Source: Dermacentor variabilis (Eukaryota; Arthropoda; Arachnida; Ixodida; Ixodidae). Taken from it: a stretch of DNA of 64,000 nucleotides. The position numbers and the translations under genes are program-made. The stretch spans positions 129,130,105 to 129,194,104 of the forward strand of contig NC_134572.1 in NCBI RefSeq assembly GCF_050947875.1, given 5' to 3'. Positions 23,744 to 35,009 of the stretch are shown piece by piece (within the stretch, counting starts at the first letter, position 1; the number at the start of each line of letters is the position of its first letter). Under the pieces are notes generated by a model. That model was given only the letters and a program-made list of their open reading frames with translations. It did no database searches and was not told the DNA's origin.

Positions 23744-24464
23744 AAGAGGAAGCTTTAGCTCGGGCCCAACTCCAACGCGATTTATTCAGATACATGTAAA
23801 ATGCAGACACGATTTTCCGAGATAACCCCTGGATCGCTTTTAATGAAATTTGTTGCATTTGAGAGAGAAAGTTGAATTCTTGTGTCTGTTGGGAGCGGGA
23901 TTTAGATTTAGGGCCTGAATTTTGTTATATTTTGAAAAATGCGAAATTTCGAGAAAAATAGAAGCACGTTATTTACAAACTAATACTTCTGCATCAAGAA
24001 CAGATATCGATGTTCTGTAAACGGCATCTATTATAACACAAAGCGGACAAATTTTGTTTGTCAGTTTGTATCATACGTGAATTGATTACGTTTTGTACAA
24101 TGGTTCTGCAAAAGCCGCATTTCCATATTACTGAATTTTTGAGATTCATGTGTAACATATGAATTTTGTCCACTATAGATGTACTATTAGGTGCATTTCA
24201 CAGAATTGTGATATCATTTTTTATTGTTGAGTTACAAAGTCTTAAACTTGATAGTTTCATTTTCTGAATATGTGCGATTTTTGCCAATTTTTAATAAATA
24301 ATTGACAATCTAAATGAAAAATTCGAAACAAACAGTCACTACAATTTAAGCTTTTCATTTCAATGCAACAAACCTCGCAAAATTTGGTGCAGTGGTTGTC
24401 GAGAAAAACGAATTCTCCTTCTACATGTATTTTGATAGGAGCACCCGAACTAAAGCTTCCTCTT
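23744..24464. mobile_element. MITE-like element with AAGAGGAAGCTTTAG ends
   Basis: Left end AAGAGGAAGCTTTAGCTCGGG at 23,744. The complement of the right end reads AAGAGGAAGCTTTAGTTCGGG at 24,464. Subterminal parts also correspond ('ATACATGTA', 'TTTGTTGCATT'). The 721-bp interior is A/T-rich with no coding potential, so it is a non-autonomous DNA element of unknown superfamily. It lies just left of the composite's right end. Confidence 0.75.
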
Positions 24465-24531
24465 GAGGAGGAGGCCGAACTACAACGTGAGCACCTCTCC
24501 CCTCCCCGGAACGAAATTTCTCGCTACGCCA

Positions 24532-24534
<3 letters not shown>

Positions 24535-24568
<34 letters not shown>
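24535..24568. repeat. (AT)n microsatellite
   Basis: A 34-bp AT run immediately after the CTACGCCACTG terminus. From 24,569 to 25,080 nothing is recognised. Confidence 0.95.
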
Positions 24569-24573
<5 letters not shown>

Positions 24574-25079
24574 ACGTGGAGTGTACTATGCTTTCTGTTG
24601 CGTTCCGAAGCCCACCCTAATATTTTTATGTTGCGTCTAAAAGCAGCTGGGAAACACCGTACATCCACGCTGGAGGACATCAAATTTCACCGTGCAGTTA
24701 TCGCAAATTAAATTGACTTAAATTAAATCTATGCAGCACTATGTTGTAAGAAGTGCTCAAGAAATATTCCCTTAGTGGATATTCCGAGACTATCTACCCT
24801 CCGTTTTGAGCTATCCTTATGCACTGCAAGACAGCACTAGTTATGTAAAGCTTTCGTCAAGGGAAAGATGGTGTTGGTAAAAAATCAGTCAGCTAGACTT
24901 GGAGAATTATAACTCAAGCAGTAAGAAATCACGGCAGAACTCGCGTCACGAAATGTGGCGACACACCGTATTTCTGAAGTCATGTTTATTTAGGATATGT
25001 AGAGGTCACTTTGCGACTTCTGTTGATTCGGCTGTACGCGACATACTTCGGTATCGTCCCACTTTGCTATTTCACTGGC

Positions 25080-25800
25080 TTGCCAAGGTCGCCTGTAAGC
25101 ACGGCGGCATGACGACGACTGTATGACGCAGACGCAATGACAACCGCTAATAACGAATAAGGAAGGAATGACTTTGGTGAAACGATAAAAGCGATAGGAC
25201 GACGACAGCATGACGACAGTGGTGTGATGATTTCTAAATGCTGACAGCGTTATAACAACGACAGTTTGACGACAACAACACGAGGACAACGGGATTACGA
25301 CCAGTGTATGACGTCGAGTGTATGACGACGACGGTATAGTCACAACCGAATAAGGAAGCTGGAATGACGAGGAAGCTGAATGACGACTGAATAACGACGG
25401 ATGGATGACAGCCACTGTCCGACTACGACGCAATGACGATTATGGCATGACAACGGTGTCATAATCATGATTGAATGACTACAGCATGATTACGATAGAA
25501 TTACAAAGAAGGAATGAAACGGACGGCTCGACGAAGGCGGTTAGACGACTAGGGCACGACACCTATGCGATGACGTTACTGAAGTGATGATGATAGTAAA
25601 ACAGCGGCGTGATGATGGCATGACAAGAGTTGGAGGATGAAGTTAAAATGACGACGACGGAACGACCACAACGGCATCACGACGACTGTTTGGCAACGAT
25701 GGCGGGACTATGACGGCATGACGAGAGTCGGATGGCACAGTTGTAATGACAACGAGTAAACAACCATGACGCCATCACAGCCACGAGCTAGGGTCCCAAT
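25080..25800. repeat. Degenerate GAC-rich minisatellite
   Basis: Irregular units such as GGCATGACGACGA, TGACGACAG and GTATGACGACGACGG occupy about 700 bp on the plus strand. They are the same sequence type and orientation as 10,200-10,770. Antisense open frames here are repeat-derived. A short ATCAGATCAG-type repeat follows at about 25,838-25,885. Confidence 0.75.
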
Positions 25801-25885
25801 CTAGTAGACAACTTCCGCCAGGCACTGGGTCGGTGTAAAATCAGATCAGATCTAATCAGACCAGATCAAGTCAGATCAGACAGAC

Positions 25886-27300
25886 AGGCCACGGAAAGCG
25901 CGTGAGGTACCCTAAGAATGCTAATTGCATTATTCTGGTGGGTCACTGAGGGTCGAAAGTACTAATCAAAGAATGCTAATCGTTATATATATAATTCAGA
26001 TCCAGGGCATGCACATGCATGTTAGCTAAGCTTTCGTGAAGCGGATAGTTAAATTGTATAAAACTGTTCATCTTCCGCACCTTGTGTTGCAGCATGGTGC
26101 TTAGGTGCCTGCTCGGCAAGACGCAGAAACCACCACCCCCCATACACGCGACCCACGTGACCACCGCCACCGCGAGTTTCACAGCCTCAGAGATTGGCGC
26201 ATTTTATTCGGCGAGAAATCATCCAAGCAGACGCTCGATGCAAACCCAGGGGGGAAAGGTTTGCAGCGCTTTAATTTAATAAAGGAACTATGCACATAAA
26301 GGTTTATTTGTAGCAGTGAGGATATCTAGAGTTTGTTGCCTCACTGCATAATTTTGTTGAGAATGGATCTGGCCACCGACACATCTGCAGGGGCAATGTA
26401 GTTGGCTATATATAGGTCGGTTTGTTAAATGCATACGTACTTCGCGTGTTATTCGGCTAGACACCATCATCCTCATCATCATCATGAGCAGCAGCAGCAG
26501 CAGCAGCCACGGCTAGCAAATTCCAAGAAGGTTCGCAAAGGCAGCATCACTATGAAACTGAGGCTCCATTCGCAAAATTACAAAGCGCTCCCTGAATATT
26601 CAGCTAAACATAGTTTAACGTACTATGAAACAAATTATAAGCCTTAATTACCTCTGACTGCCTATTCGGCCTTGGCGATTTTACGGGCATCCTTTTCGGT
26701 TGCAGCGCAGATTGCTCAGGTGTCCTCGTGTGGGAGCCGTGCCGTCTGTAGATGGTCTTGGACAAAGACTTGCTCCTAGAAATTTTCAGTACACAATGTT
26801 GTCCCGAAAAAGTTTAACAAAATTTTGTTTAAAAAGAAAGGGCTATACAGAGTTCCAGAAAATGCGTTCACAATACCTCCAACGTAGCGGAAAATGCGAA
26901 TTCCTCGGGACTGCTTTTACGAAAAAGCACGCATACTAAAATAACGAGGTAGCAATTAGACAAGGTAATTATGCAAGTTTGAAAAATTACCTTTTTTTAA
27001 CCAAAAGAGCCAGACGATTGTTTCTAATGCAAGACATGAAGCCCGTCATAGGGGTACTTCATAGCCGTTTACAGGTATGCAAAAAGCCGACACTACTAAT
27101 TGCTCTAGCGTAATAAATTCCGTTTGATTTCACCCCTTCCACCCTCCCTCCCCACGGAAAAAAAATCAACACTGAACTGCTGATAGAGCGCAAGTTTCAC
27201 GCCGTAAGCAGACGCCCACGAATGACGCGACTGTTTACGCTTCACCGCCGAGTGAGCATGATCTGACCGAGATCGCGGCTGGACAGTGACGCTCACTTCA
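25886..27300. other. No gene recognised
   Basis: Includes a short (ATC)n/(AGC)n patch at about 26,465-26,506. Open frames of 60-80 codons lack any recognisable domain. Confidence 0.4.
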
Positions 27301-28140
27301 TGATCACAACGACGGCGCCGAATAAAACAACACACGAAGAAGGGGGACACGAGACAGCACGTAGGCGTACTAACAACTGAGGGTTTTATTTCTTGACATA
27401 GTAATATATAGCTGCTGTCAAGGATCAAAACAACAAGAATAAACAGGGCAGTCATATGCATCGCACAAGGAAGCCAGGATACAGAATAACTTCTAAGTGT
27501 CGCTCTCAAGATACGCCAGTTCCTTTGTCGAAAGAGAAACCGAGGCTTCACTGATACAATCAACACCGCGCTTTTTGATCTCAAGCGCTTCCAATATCTC
27601 CCTTGTCAGTTGATGATCAGCTCTGTACAGAGCACTGGTTCTATCAAAATCTGGGATGCACTCGTGAGCCTTACAATGCGCTCTTATATGACCGGAGAGC
27701 TGGTTTTCCATCATTTATCTATGCTCATGTGATCTGTCATTCAGACATCTGCCCGTTTGGCCTACATATGATGAACCGCACGACAAGGGAACCGAATAAA
27801 CTGCTTTCTGTACACATCCGACATGTTTCTTCCCATGTTTTCTTGCGCACACCTGTTTGTTTTCCCGATTTCCTGCGTTCACTTTGGCACACATCAAACG
27901 GTTTCTCTTTCGACAAAGGAACTGGCGTATCTTGAGAGCGACACTTAGAAGTTATTCTGTATCTTGGCTTCCTTGTGCGATGCAGATGACTGCCCTGTTT
28001 ATTCTTGTTGTTTTGATCCTTGACAGCAGCTATATATTACTATGTCAAGAAATAAAACACTCAGTTGTTAGTGCGCCTACGTGCTGTCTCGTGTCCCACT
28101 TCTTCGTGTGTTGTTTTATTCGGCGCCGTCTTTGTAATCA
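27301..28140 (-). mobile_element. Penelope-like element fragment between 242-bp inverted arms
   Basis: The left arm (27,301-27,542) and right arm (27,899-28,140) are inverted copies of each other with only scattered mismatches by eye. Between and into the left arm runs a minus-strand GIY-YIG coding remnant. The left arm holds the end of that coding sequence plus the 3' region, so the right arm is an inverted copy of the element's own 3' end placed at its truncated 5' side. Terminal inverted self-copies of this kind are known for Penelope-like elements. Confidence 0.85.
27493..27897 (-). pseudogene. GIY-YIG endonuclease domain of a Penelope-like element
   Basis: Two adjacent minus-strand frames (27,897-27,715 and 27,714-27,493) give 'VGCVQKAVYSVPLSCGSSYVG' (shown as its first 20 or so residues), then QTGRCLNDR, and after a frameshift 'GHIRAHCKAHECIPDFD' and 'KELAYLESDT' to a stop. 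These are the core motifs of the endonuclease module that ends Penelope-like polyproteins. The reverse transcriptase part is missing and the frame is broken, so the copy is dead. Confidence 0.85.
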
Positions 28141-29075
28141 TGCTTAACCAACTAGCCCACCAACACATGCTCACTCCATGCTCGCCACACGGTTATGATA
28201 AATATGTTAATTTGTTTAATTGCTCACTACTTCGGGTCATTTCATATCTCGTCCTTCCGACACTTAGGGAACCTGTAACGCACTTTCTGAAGCACCCTGC
28301 AGAGAAGCTAGACAAACTGCGCTCGCCCCACTGTGCCGCAATCGACAATCAATCACAACGCCAAAGAACTCCTCACACGCGCGATTACTACACATCAACA
28401 AGGCATTCGTCAGCAGTAACTTTATTCCGATAAATTAACAAACTTGAGGACCGTATAGCGGTTGCAATGCCAGATTATGGCATCGTAAGGTATGCTCTAG
28501 TGGCGCAAGTAAACACACACCCACGCGCACGCGCACACACACACACATGTGCGCGCGCGCGGCGCTTATACTATTTTGCTTCGTGTGCATGTGTGCGCGC
28601 GTGCGTGCGCCTGTTGTCTTGTTTGAACTATATTCGGATACTTAACACTGAGCGCAACTGTTCTTCAAACCCTTATAAATTCGTATTCGACGCAGTGTCG
28701 TACCGTGCGTTCCGTGACATTTGTACGATTTCGAACGCGCACATGCCGAGGTTCTCTGTTTCTTCGTTTTCGTTCCGCGAAAGCTGCCTAGTTGAACCGG
28801 CAGTCCGGTTTTTCAACTCTGGGGCGGCTTATGTAAGGATCCTTTTCGTACGATTGTATTAATTTTCGAGCGACGCTTGTATTGACTCACAAGTGGCGTT
28901 GTCGTGGTCACGCAAAAAAAAAATAGTTGCTCCCAGAGCAGAGCAGCTGCAGGAAAGGGCGGTTTGATGAGTTGACAGCTGCGCCGGCGCCGGAGCGTGA
29001 GTCATTAGCAAGGATTCTAGCTGCATAGGCGCGCGCTCACGCCACGCGCGCAACCAATGTTCCGCCGGAGAGGGA
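28141..29075. other. Non-coding, with (CA)n/(CG)n patch
   Basis: Alternating CA/CG dinucleotides at about 28,513-28,605. Open frames through it are repeat-derived. Nothing else is recognised. Confidence 0.5.
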
Positions 29076-29136
29076 AATGGCAGGAAAGGGTCTCGCGCGC
29101 GATGCCCCGACTTCTTTCCGTTCATTCTCAGAAAAC

Positions 29137-29340
29137 GGATGGGACGGCCACGCGTTGTGCATTCCCCCGAGGAACTGGCAGCCTTCGATGAGCGACGGCG
29201 AGAACTCGCCGGTGAAAGGGCTCGCCGTCGGCGCACCGATCCAGCCGTTAGAGCGGCCTGAGCCCAGGCTGTCCGACATCAACGAGAAGATCCCGAGATG
29301 AGGGAGCGGGAGGCCGAAGCAATCCGGCACCGTTACCTAT
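29137..29340 (+). pseudogene. Remnant of a basic, GRPRV-start DNA-binding peptide
   Basis: From the ATG at about 29,138 the frame reads MGRPRVVHSPEELAAFDERR, then an Arg/Glu-rich run, one TGA, and on in frame to 'MREREAEAIRHRY'. 'GRPR' is AT-hook-like and the rest is a charged repetitive helix. Peptides of this look are common as transposon-linked proteins in tick genomes (general recollection, not checked). One in-frame stop and no continuation argue for a dead copy. The longer open frames on either strand are in different frames. Confidence 0.4.
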
Positions 29341-29728
29341 GGGTTACTATACCGTGACGAAGGTCAGGTGCACGCAGGACAAGCTTCGCGTACCCCATTT
29401 TCCGGTAGCGGCAGGGTTGGTCATTTTTTTTTATCAGCCCTCGCTATACGAGTGCCCGATAGGGGCAATAATCGCGTGGCGTCCTGCCAGCCACTGGCGA
29501 CGGGCAAAAAGACTGAAAAATTAAAAGAATCGGTACATAATACGGCGTCTTCCTAACTCGACGAAGGAACAAAAAAAAAGCTAGACGTCTCTAGAAGCAG
29601 CGTTGGGTAACTAGAGTGAAATAAAAGGAAAAGTAAGAACGGCTATAAAAATGTCCCACGATTACGATACACCCTAATGCGAAATTTGAGCGCAGCTTGA
29701 TACGTGTTTCCATTTCGCGGTATTTGAG

Positions 29729-30109
29729 ACAAAGGAATTTGTGCCCGACATCACCGGCAGTGGACCAGTGCCGTCAGCGCCTTCGCAGGAGGAGGGGCAG
29801 CTAGTATGGGAACGCTGGCATGATGAACGACATTGATTCCAGCTGTGGAAGACGACAACGAAGGCGCGAGCGATATATTCAGACAATGACTTTGAGACTG
29901 AAGTCCCCCCACGGGCTAGGAAGTTACGGTCTAGAACACCGTCCGAAGAGCCCGAGAGTAACACCAAACCTCGCTATCGCTGTCAGGCTAAACCGCTTCA
30001 TTTTTGTTCGCCCACTTTATTGTCCAGACGTGCGTCAGGATCGAAGCCCTCCGTGGATTTAAGGAGTGCATACACTGCGTTCAAATGTGAAAGCGTTATC
30101 GGGTAGTCC
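29729..30109 (+). pseudogene. Possible decayed exon or ORF, acidic/basic protein
   Basis: One plus-strand frame is open apart from a single TGA (about 29,833). It reads EFVPDITGSGPVPSAPSQEE, then after the stop a segment with 'YSDNDFETEVPPRARKLRSR' and 'SEEPESNTKPRYRCQ', to TAG. The composition is more protein-like than its surroundings. No family is recognised and no splice sites were assigned. It could equally be chance. Confidence 0.22.
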
Positions 30110-30347
30110 GATAGAAATTAAAGGAGCGTACTCACATGTTTAAATAAGAGCAGGCGACGGCGAAACGGCGGGTACTTGCGGCGCAGCCTGCTAACTGAAG
30201 GGTGTGTCTGCGAAACCAAGATGTCGGAGAACGCTCACAGCATGCGATCGTGCCTGCATGACGCGTTCGTTCTTCCTTTCTTCTTCTTTCTCCCTCTCGC
30301 TCGCGCGCGTGTGCACGGAAAAAAAGTGCGCTCGTAGAAATAGCCCA

Positions 30348-30580
30348 TTCAAAAAAATTTAACTGCGGTTTTACGCGCCAAAGCCACGAGGCACGCTGCA
30401 GCGGAGGACTGCGGTTTAATTTGGTCTACCTGAGGTTCTTTAACGTGCGCCCAATGCGCACCACACCAGTGTTATTGCGTTCCACCCTTATCGAAATGCG
30501 ACCGTCACCGCCGGGATTTGATTCACTGACCACGTGCTTAGCATCGAAACACCATAGCCGCTAATCAACCCCGTCGGGTT
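30348..30580 (-). repeat. Ruka-type SINE, minus strand
   Basis: On the minus strand: tRNA-like head (GATTAGCGGCTATGGTGTTT..GATGCTAAGCAC), a weak B-box (AATCAAATCCC), body 'CGCATTTCGATAAGGGTGGA', 'GCGCACGTTAAAGAACCTCA', 'GTGCCTCGTGGCTTTGGCGC' and tail 'CGCAGTTAAATTTTTTT'. Diverged but near full length. Confidence 0.8.
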
Positions 30581-32430
30581 ACGCGCAATATCCATATGGC
30601 GGCGCCATCTTGTTTGGGATTTAGACGCGGGAGCAGGCGCCAACTTCAAATTGTTTGTCATTGCCATTCAGTGAACGCTTTATTTCGCGTTCTAAATTGT
30701 GTTCTGTACCAACAGGCAGATACAGAAACGAGCAAGTAAAACGGCAAATACCTTTTCGTTTGGTTTATTAAATGTGACGGGAAGCACATGACATCACGTG
30801 TACACCTTCGCAAGAATTTCGAAGGATCTTTGCAATAATCTTCTCACATCCCTATCGAGAAATAAAACACTTATAAGAGAGGCAAAATATGAACCCGTCC
30901 TGCAAAGATATGTTGGTTCGTGTTTCCAGGCTTTTTCCTTCGTAAGTTTGATACTCCAGGAAGCCTTCACAACTTTCTGTCAATATACATAACTGGCGTC
31001 CTCCTTGCGCACATGCTGTTGTTACCAGCACGAGAGGAAACCGGGACTTTACTTCTGCTGCTTCTGAATATGTTCATCGTGATTGCATCCGGTTGCTTTT
31101 CCAACTCTGCAGGGAGCTGGTGTGATGGCGCAAATATGCTTAGATAACTTCTCAGAAAAAAAAAACTCAGTGCCCTCCCACTCTGTGTAGACGAATGGCC
31201 ACCGAAGCTGTGGATGTGGGCCGCTTAACTGCACCTCCGCTGCGGGTCGGCCCGGCATTGCACTATCTTCAGTATCGGCGCACATATGGGGTTTGCTTAA
31301 CGCCTTCTTGACCACCGCCGCGGGTCGACCCGGTATTTCACTATCTTCGGGATTGGCCCACGTATGGGAAGTTTTGTGTCTACACACGAACACGATCCTG
31401 GGGGAACTAGCCCTTAACATCTTCGCTCTAAAAATGTTAACGTGTTGTTATAGAACAAAAGCTGTAAACTAAGGTCCCACGATTTGCTCCGTTTGAAAAT
31501 CATATGGCTACAGCTACCGTGCATTTGTTGACACAGGCTTGCCGCCCAGTGCCAAAACAACTTCGAAAACACGAGAGACCTACCAGCGCCCGTGAAGTTC
31601 TACATATTTCCGGGGCAGGTAGTGCAAAAAAGCGGCTAGGATTCAACCTGGCTCGAACCGAGTCATACGAGCTAAATCTCTGTTAAGCATAGTTATACAC
31701 GGTTCTTAAGTGCTTGTTCACGGCGAACGACCGATATCCTATCAACATTCATTCGCCTAGTCTCGTCATAACATCTAATGTGCATCTTTCGTACATGTAT
31801 TTCCTGATATCAAATAGCGGACGTCTTCTTGACGTGCATTTAATCTACTTCGGCATTAGATTGTTTAGACATTGCATATACTGACGTCATAGAGATCTGT
31901 ACGCTACGTCACATGGGTTGGCTAGATTTTAAGTTTTCGTGAAGATTTCATTGTATAAGATGCCACATCGAAATTGGCGTAATTTAAAATATTCCCGTGT
32001 AATTCTTATGCGACTAGATATGGTGCAAGCTCTTAATTCCCCGTTTTATTGCGTGAAGTGCGATTCGCATTGAACTTGGCACTCACATATTGTAGATGTG
32101 AAATGCGGAACCATAAGCTCGCCTTAGACAGCGAAAGCTCGTCGAACATTTCAGAGAATTTTCTTTCGGGAACGTGGTAGCCCGCAGCCGCGCTGCTCAT
32201 CACACAATCGCTCATGCACGTTAAAACAACATGAAAACAGACTTTTTTTCAGACAACACTTGAATAATTCTTTTCCGATAGACCCCTTTAACGTTAGCAC
32301 TATTTGGGTATTTCAAGCACTTTCTGAGGGCTAACCATCTATCTTTTTCTGTACATATCTACGTAAGTTTGTATCTAACCGCTTTCCCGCCAACCTCCCA
32401 GTGACCCAGGGGATGCGGGAATGCAGTTGA
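30581..32430. other. No gene recognised; short tandem unit near 31,230-31,370
   Basis: Two related units, 'GCTGCGGGTCGGCCCGGCAT' with 'CACTATCTTC' and 'GCCGCGGGTCGACCCGGTAT' with 'CACTATCTTC', lie about 80 bp apart. The rest is non-coding as far as I can see. Confidence 0.45.
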
Positions 32431-32431
32431 A

Positions 32432-32700
32432 TGTGTATCGTGGTCGAATGGGCAGCGTATCGGGCTGCTGTGCTGAGATAGCAGGGTTCGAAGCCAACCA
32501 TAGGATCAACTTAGATCACTGAATATGTGCCAATGTGTACATACGTGCCGCTCTTCAACAATTCTCTTTCACAACGACATGGGTCTGTGTAAGTAGGTAG
32601 ACGGGTCCGGGTTGGTACCGCTGTTCTAAGAAACTCTTCGACGTCGACTTGGAGCACTGGGTATGTGCCACTTCGTCGGTGCTGGTCTTCAACGAACCTC
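32432..32700 (+). repeat. tRNA-like repeat
   Basis: 'TGGTCGAATGGGCAGCG' followed 35 bp later by 'AGGGTTCGAAGCC' looks like A- and B-boxes of a tRNA-derived repeat. It then has two related units ('GATCACTGAATATGTGCCA' and 'GGAGCACTGGGTATGTGCCA'). Not a functional tRNA: no acceptor stem partner is seen. Confidence 0.45.
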
Positions 32701-32710
32701 TTTAATGCCA

Positions 32711-32815
32711 ACCGTCCCTAGATAGCTCATGTGTGAAAGTTAAACATTTGCCATTGTCATTGAACAGAGTTAAAAAATCAGCTACCGTCACGGAGCATTC
32801 GTTGTTAGTCTGCTT
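32711..32815 (-). repeat. Inverted copy of a Penelope reverse-transcriptase segment
   Basis: Read on the minus strand this matches 34,143-34,243 of the downstream Penelope copy, including the peptide 'VADFLTLFNDNGK' and 'LTFTHELSRDG'. A few substitutions and one-base indels separate them. Confidence 0.85.
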
Positions 32816-32824
32816 ACGTTCTGC

Positions 32825-34480
32825 ATGAAGAATGGACAGGTTCCTCAAGACGTGACGAGTCTCTTCGGGAACGTCAAGCCTTCCGTCGGTCACGTGCGGC
32901 GAATGTGTCGGATTTTTCGTTCTGAAATTTGGCGGCAAGTACGCCTTCTGTACGACTGGTTGAGAGCTGTCTGCTACTCGCGCGATGCGCCTATTGTGGC
33001 CGAGAAGAAGTTTCGTTTCTACAGACGTCTATCAACTCAGACTACAGAATTCTGGTGGACACAGCTGCTGCTACTCCTCCGGTTCAGACTCCCGCGCAGA
33101 AAGGAAAAAACGCAACCTGTCACCGCTGGTTTCCAGGTAGTCGGTGATGTCAGGCTTCCTGACGAAGTTGCTGCATTGTTAAAGAATGGGCCGAAATATA
33201 GCACGGAACCAAGAATTCCTGCACATGAGCTACTGGCTTTGAACAGGCGCATTGCAAGGAAAGCAGAACTAGAGGACCAGGAGCGGTGCCTCCTCGATGG
33301 GGTGGACTGCCTTCGTAGGACCGTCACCGGGACCGCACCACCTTCGACAGCTGTGGTCAAAAGGACAGTATCTTTCTTTAGAGACAATGAACTTCGGCTG
33401 TTACTGAGTGACAAAGAGGGCGGTTTTGTGATAGCTCCGTCTGCGGTCTTCAACAAAAAAGCCATTGAGGCTGTCAACAAGAACTTCGTTCTGGCAAATG
33501 AGAAAGCTCAAAAGGTAAAACGCAAAGCCATTTCTTTGTTGGAAAATATAGGCCTCACCAAGATTGTGAAAGATGTAAAACAATGTAAAGTACTTGCTCT
33601 AGAGGTTTTTTTACTGCAAAAACGCACAAACCGGATGTGCCTTTCCGTACAACAGTCAGTGAAAACAACTGTTGGCAGGTTTTGGTTAGCCGCTTTTTGC
33701 AAAAACAGTAGAAGCATTTAACTATTGACGATCCTTATGGCATAAAGGATTCTTTCGATGTTGTTTCCTTTCTGGAAGACAACCATACAGTAGCCGACAT
33801 TTTTTCTGTTGACGTCGAAGATCTTTACTATTCGATAACGCATGATGATCTATTTCGCTGTGTGATGACGTGCATCGAAGAAAGTGACGAGGTAGATTTT
33901 CGCAATGCGACCGGGTTGTCTTCGGAAAGTTTCATGTCCCTTCTTGAATTTTATTTAAGCACAACTTTTATCCAGTTCGAAAATGACCTTTTTATCCAGA
34001 AAAATGGTGTGTATTGGTTCATGTGTGGCGCCTGCTCATTGTAATATTTTTTTATCGTTTGTCGACCGCGCTCTTAAGAGTGCCTTAAACAATGACTCGG
34101 TTCAAATTTTTAGATATGTTGACGATTTTCTTGTTGTGATAAAACAGACTAACACGAATGCTCCGTGACGGTAGCTGATTTTTAACTCTTTTCAATGACA
34201 ATGGCAAAGGTTTAACTTTCACACATGAGCTATCTAGGGACGGTAAACTCCAGTTTTTAGATTTGCGGCTATCCAACAGGCCACGCCTGCTGGATGTACT
34301 CGCCACGTGCACGTAAGGAACTTTTACCTTACGCGTCTGCGCACTCAAAGACTGTGAAACGCGCCATTGCTTTGATGTGTTTAGAATCTTCCTTAAAGAA
34401 ATCTTGTCATCACTCTGCGAACATGAGTTTCATTGCACAGTTTAATAGGCTGCAGGCTGTGCATGAAACAAGTGTATAAA
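32825..34480 (+). pseudogene. Penelope-like element 1 (N-terminal region and reverse transcriptase)
   Basis: The first frame (to 33,721) covers the N-terminal region, for example 'VVGDVRLPDEVAALLKNGPK' and 'LSDKEGGFVIAPSAVFNKK'. After frameshifts the reverse transcriptase follows, with 'SVDVEDLYYSI' (33,811 on), 'ENDLFIQKNGV', 'IGSCVAPAHCNIFLSF' and 'IFRYVDDFLVV' (YVDD, about 34,115). The thumb segment 'SPRARKELLPYASAHSKTVK' runs to about 34,480. The GIY-YIG module is absent. Several frameshifts make it inactive. Confidence 0.88.
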
Positions 34481-34489
34481 ATAAAAAAA

Positions 34490-34672
34490 TTCTGCAGAAC
34501 CCACGCACTGTGGGAATCGATGTAAGCTAAGCTTTCTGTGCTGTTTCCTTTGATTGACGATAATTAGCGGCAATGTTGATGACGAGCGTTTAATTTCTTC
34601 AACGTTCGGTTCAAACACGACAGTGGTGAATTGAAATTAAACATTACTTTGCGTGCACCACTGCTGTTGGTC
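34490..34672 (+). repeat. Dispersed repeat family R2, copy 2
   Basis: Matches 1,300-1,485 along its length (see there). It begins about ten bases after the end of the recognisable Penelope-1 sequence. Confidence 0.7.
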
Positions 34673-35009
34673 TGCTAGTACACAGAGCACACAGGGAGAG
34701 GTGTTTGCTTGAGGCATTGCTGTGCGCCATATTAGAACAAAAGCTGTACTATGCCATGTCTCCCAAGGTCATTCATCGCATCGCTATGACCTTGAGCTAC
34801 CGGAGCGCGTGCGTGGCAGGTGTGACGTCACGCCACGTGATCCGCTGCGCAGATGCGTCGCAGCTGCGCTCCCTCGGAGCCTTGACGCTGCAGTACCATG
34901 TGACTAGGCGAGGGCACATAAAGGACTTGTAGTACTCCTTGCATCAAAAGAAACTAATAACATGCGTAGAAGAGTGCAGAGACGAGTATGCCGTGATTTC
35001 AAAATTCAG
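34673..35009. other. No gene recognised
   Basis: Contains 'GTGACGTCACGCCACGTGAT', a palindrome-rich GC stretch that looks repeat-derived. No coding support. Confidence 0.4.

Larger units (their letters stand above)
20207..24534. mobile_element. Composite repeat bounded by CAGKGGCGTAGC ends and (AT)n
   Basis: The left end reads CAGGGGCGTAGCCAGG directly after (AT)n. The right end, on the other strand, reads CAGTGGCGTAGCGAG directly before another (AT)n. Eleven of the first twelve bases agree in inverted orientation. Inside are a poly-G/C stretch, a second copy of the dispersed GC-rich repeat (21,478-21,700), a mariner element (21,980-23,248) and a MITE (23,744-24,464). A 270-codon open frame at 20,729-21,541 shows no domain. 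It may be one old element with nested insertions, or two partial copies that happen to face each other. Confidence 0.5.
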
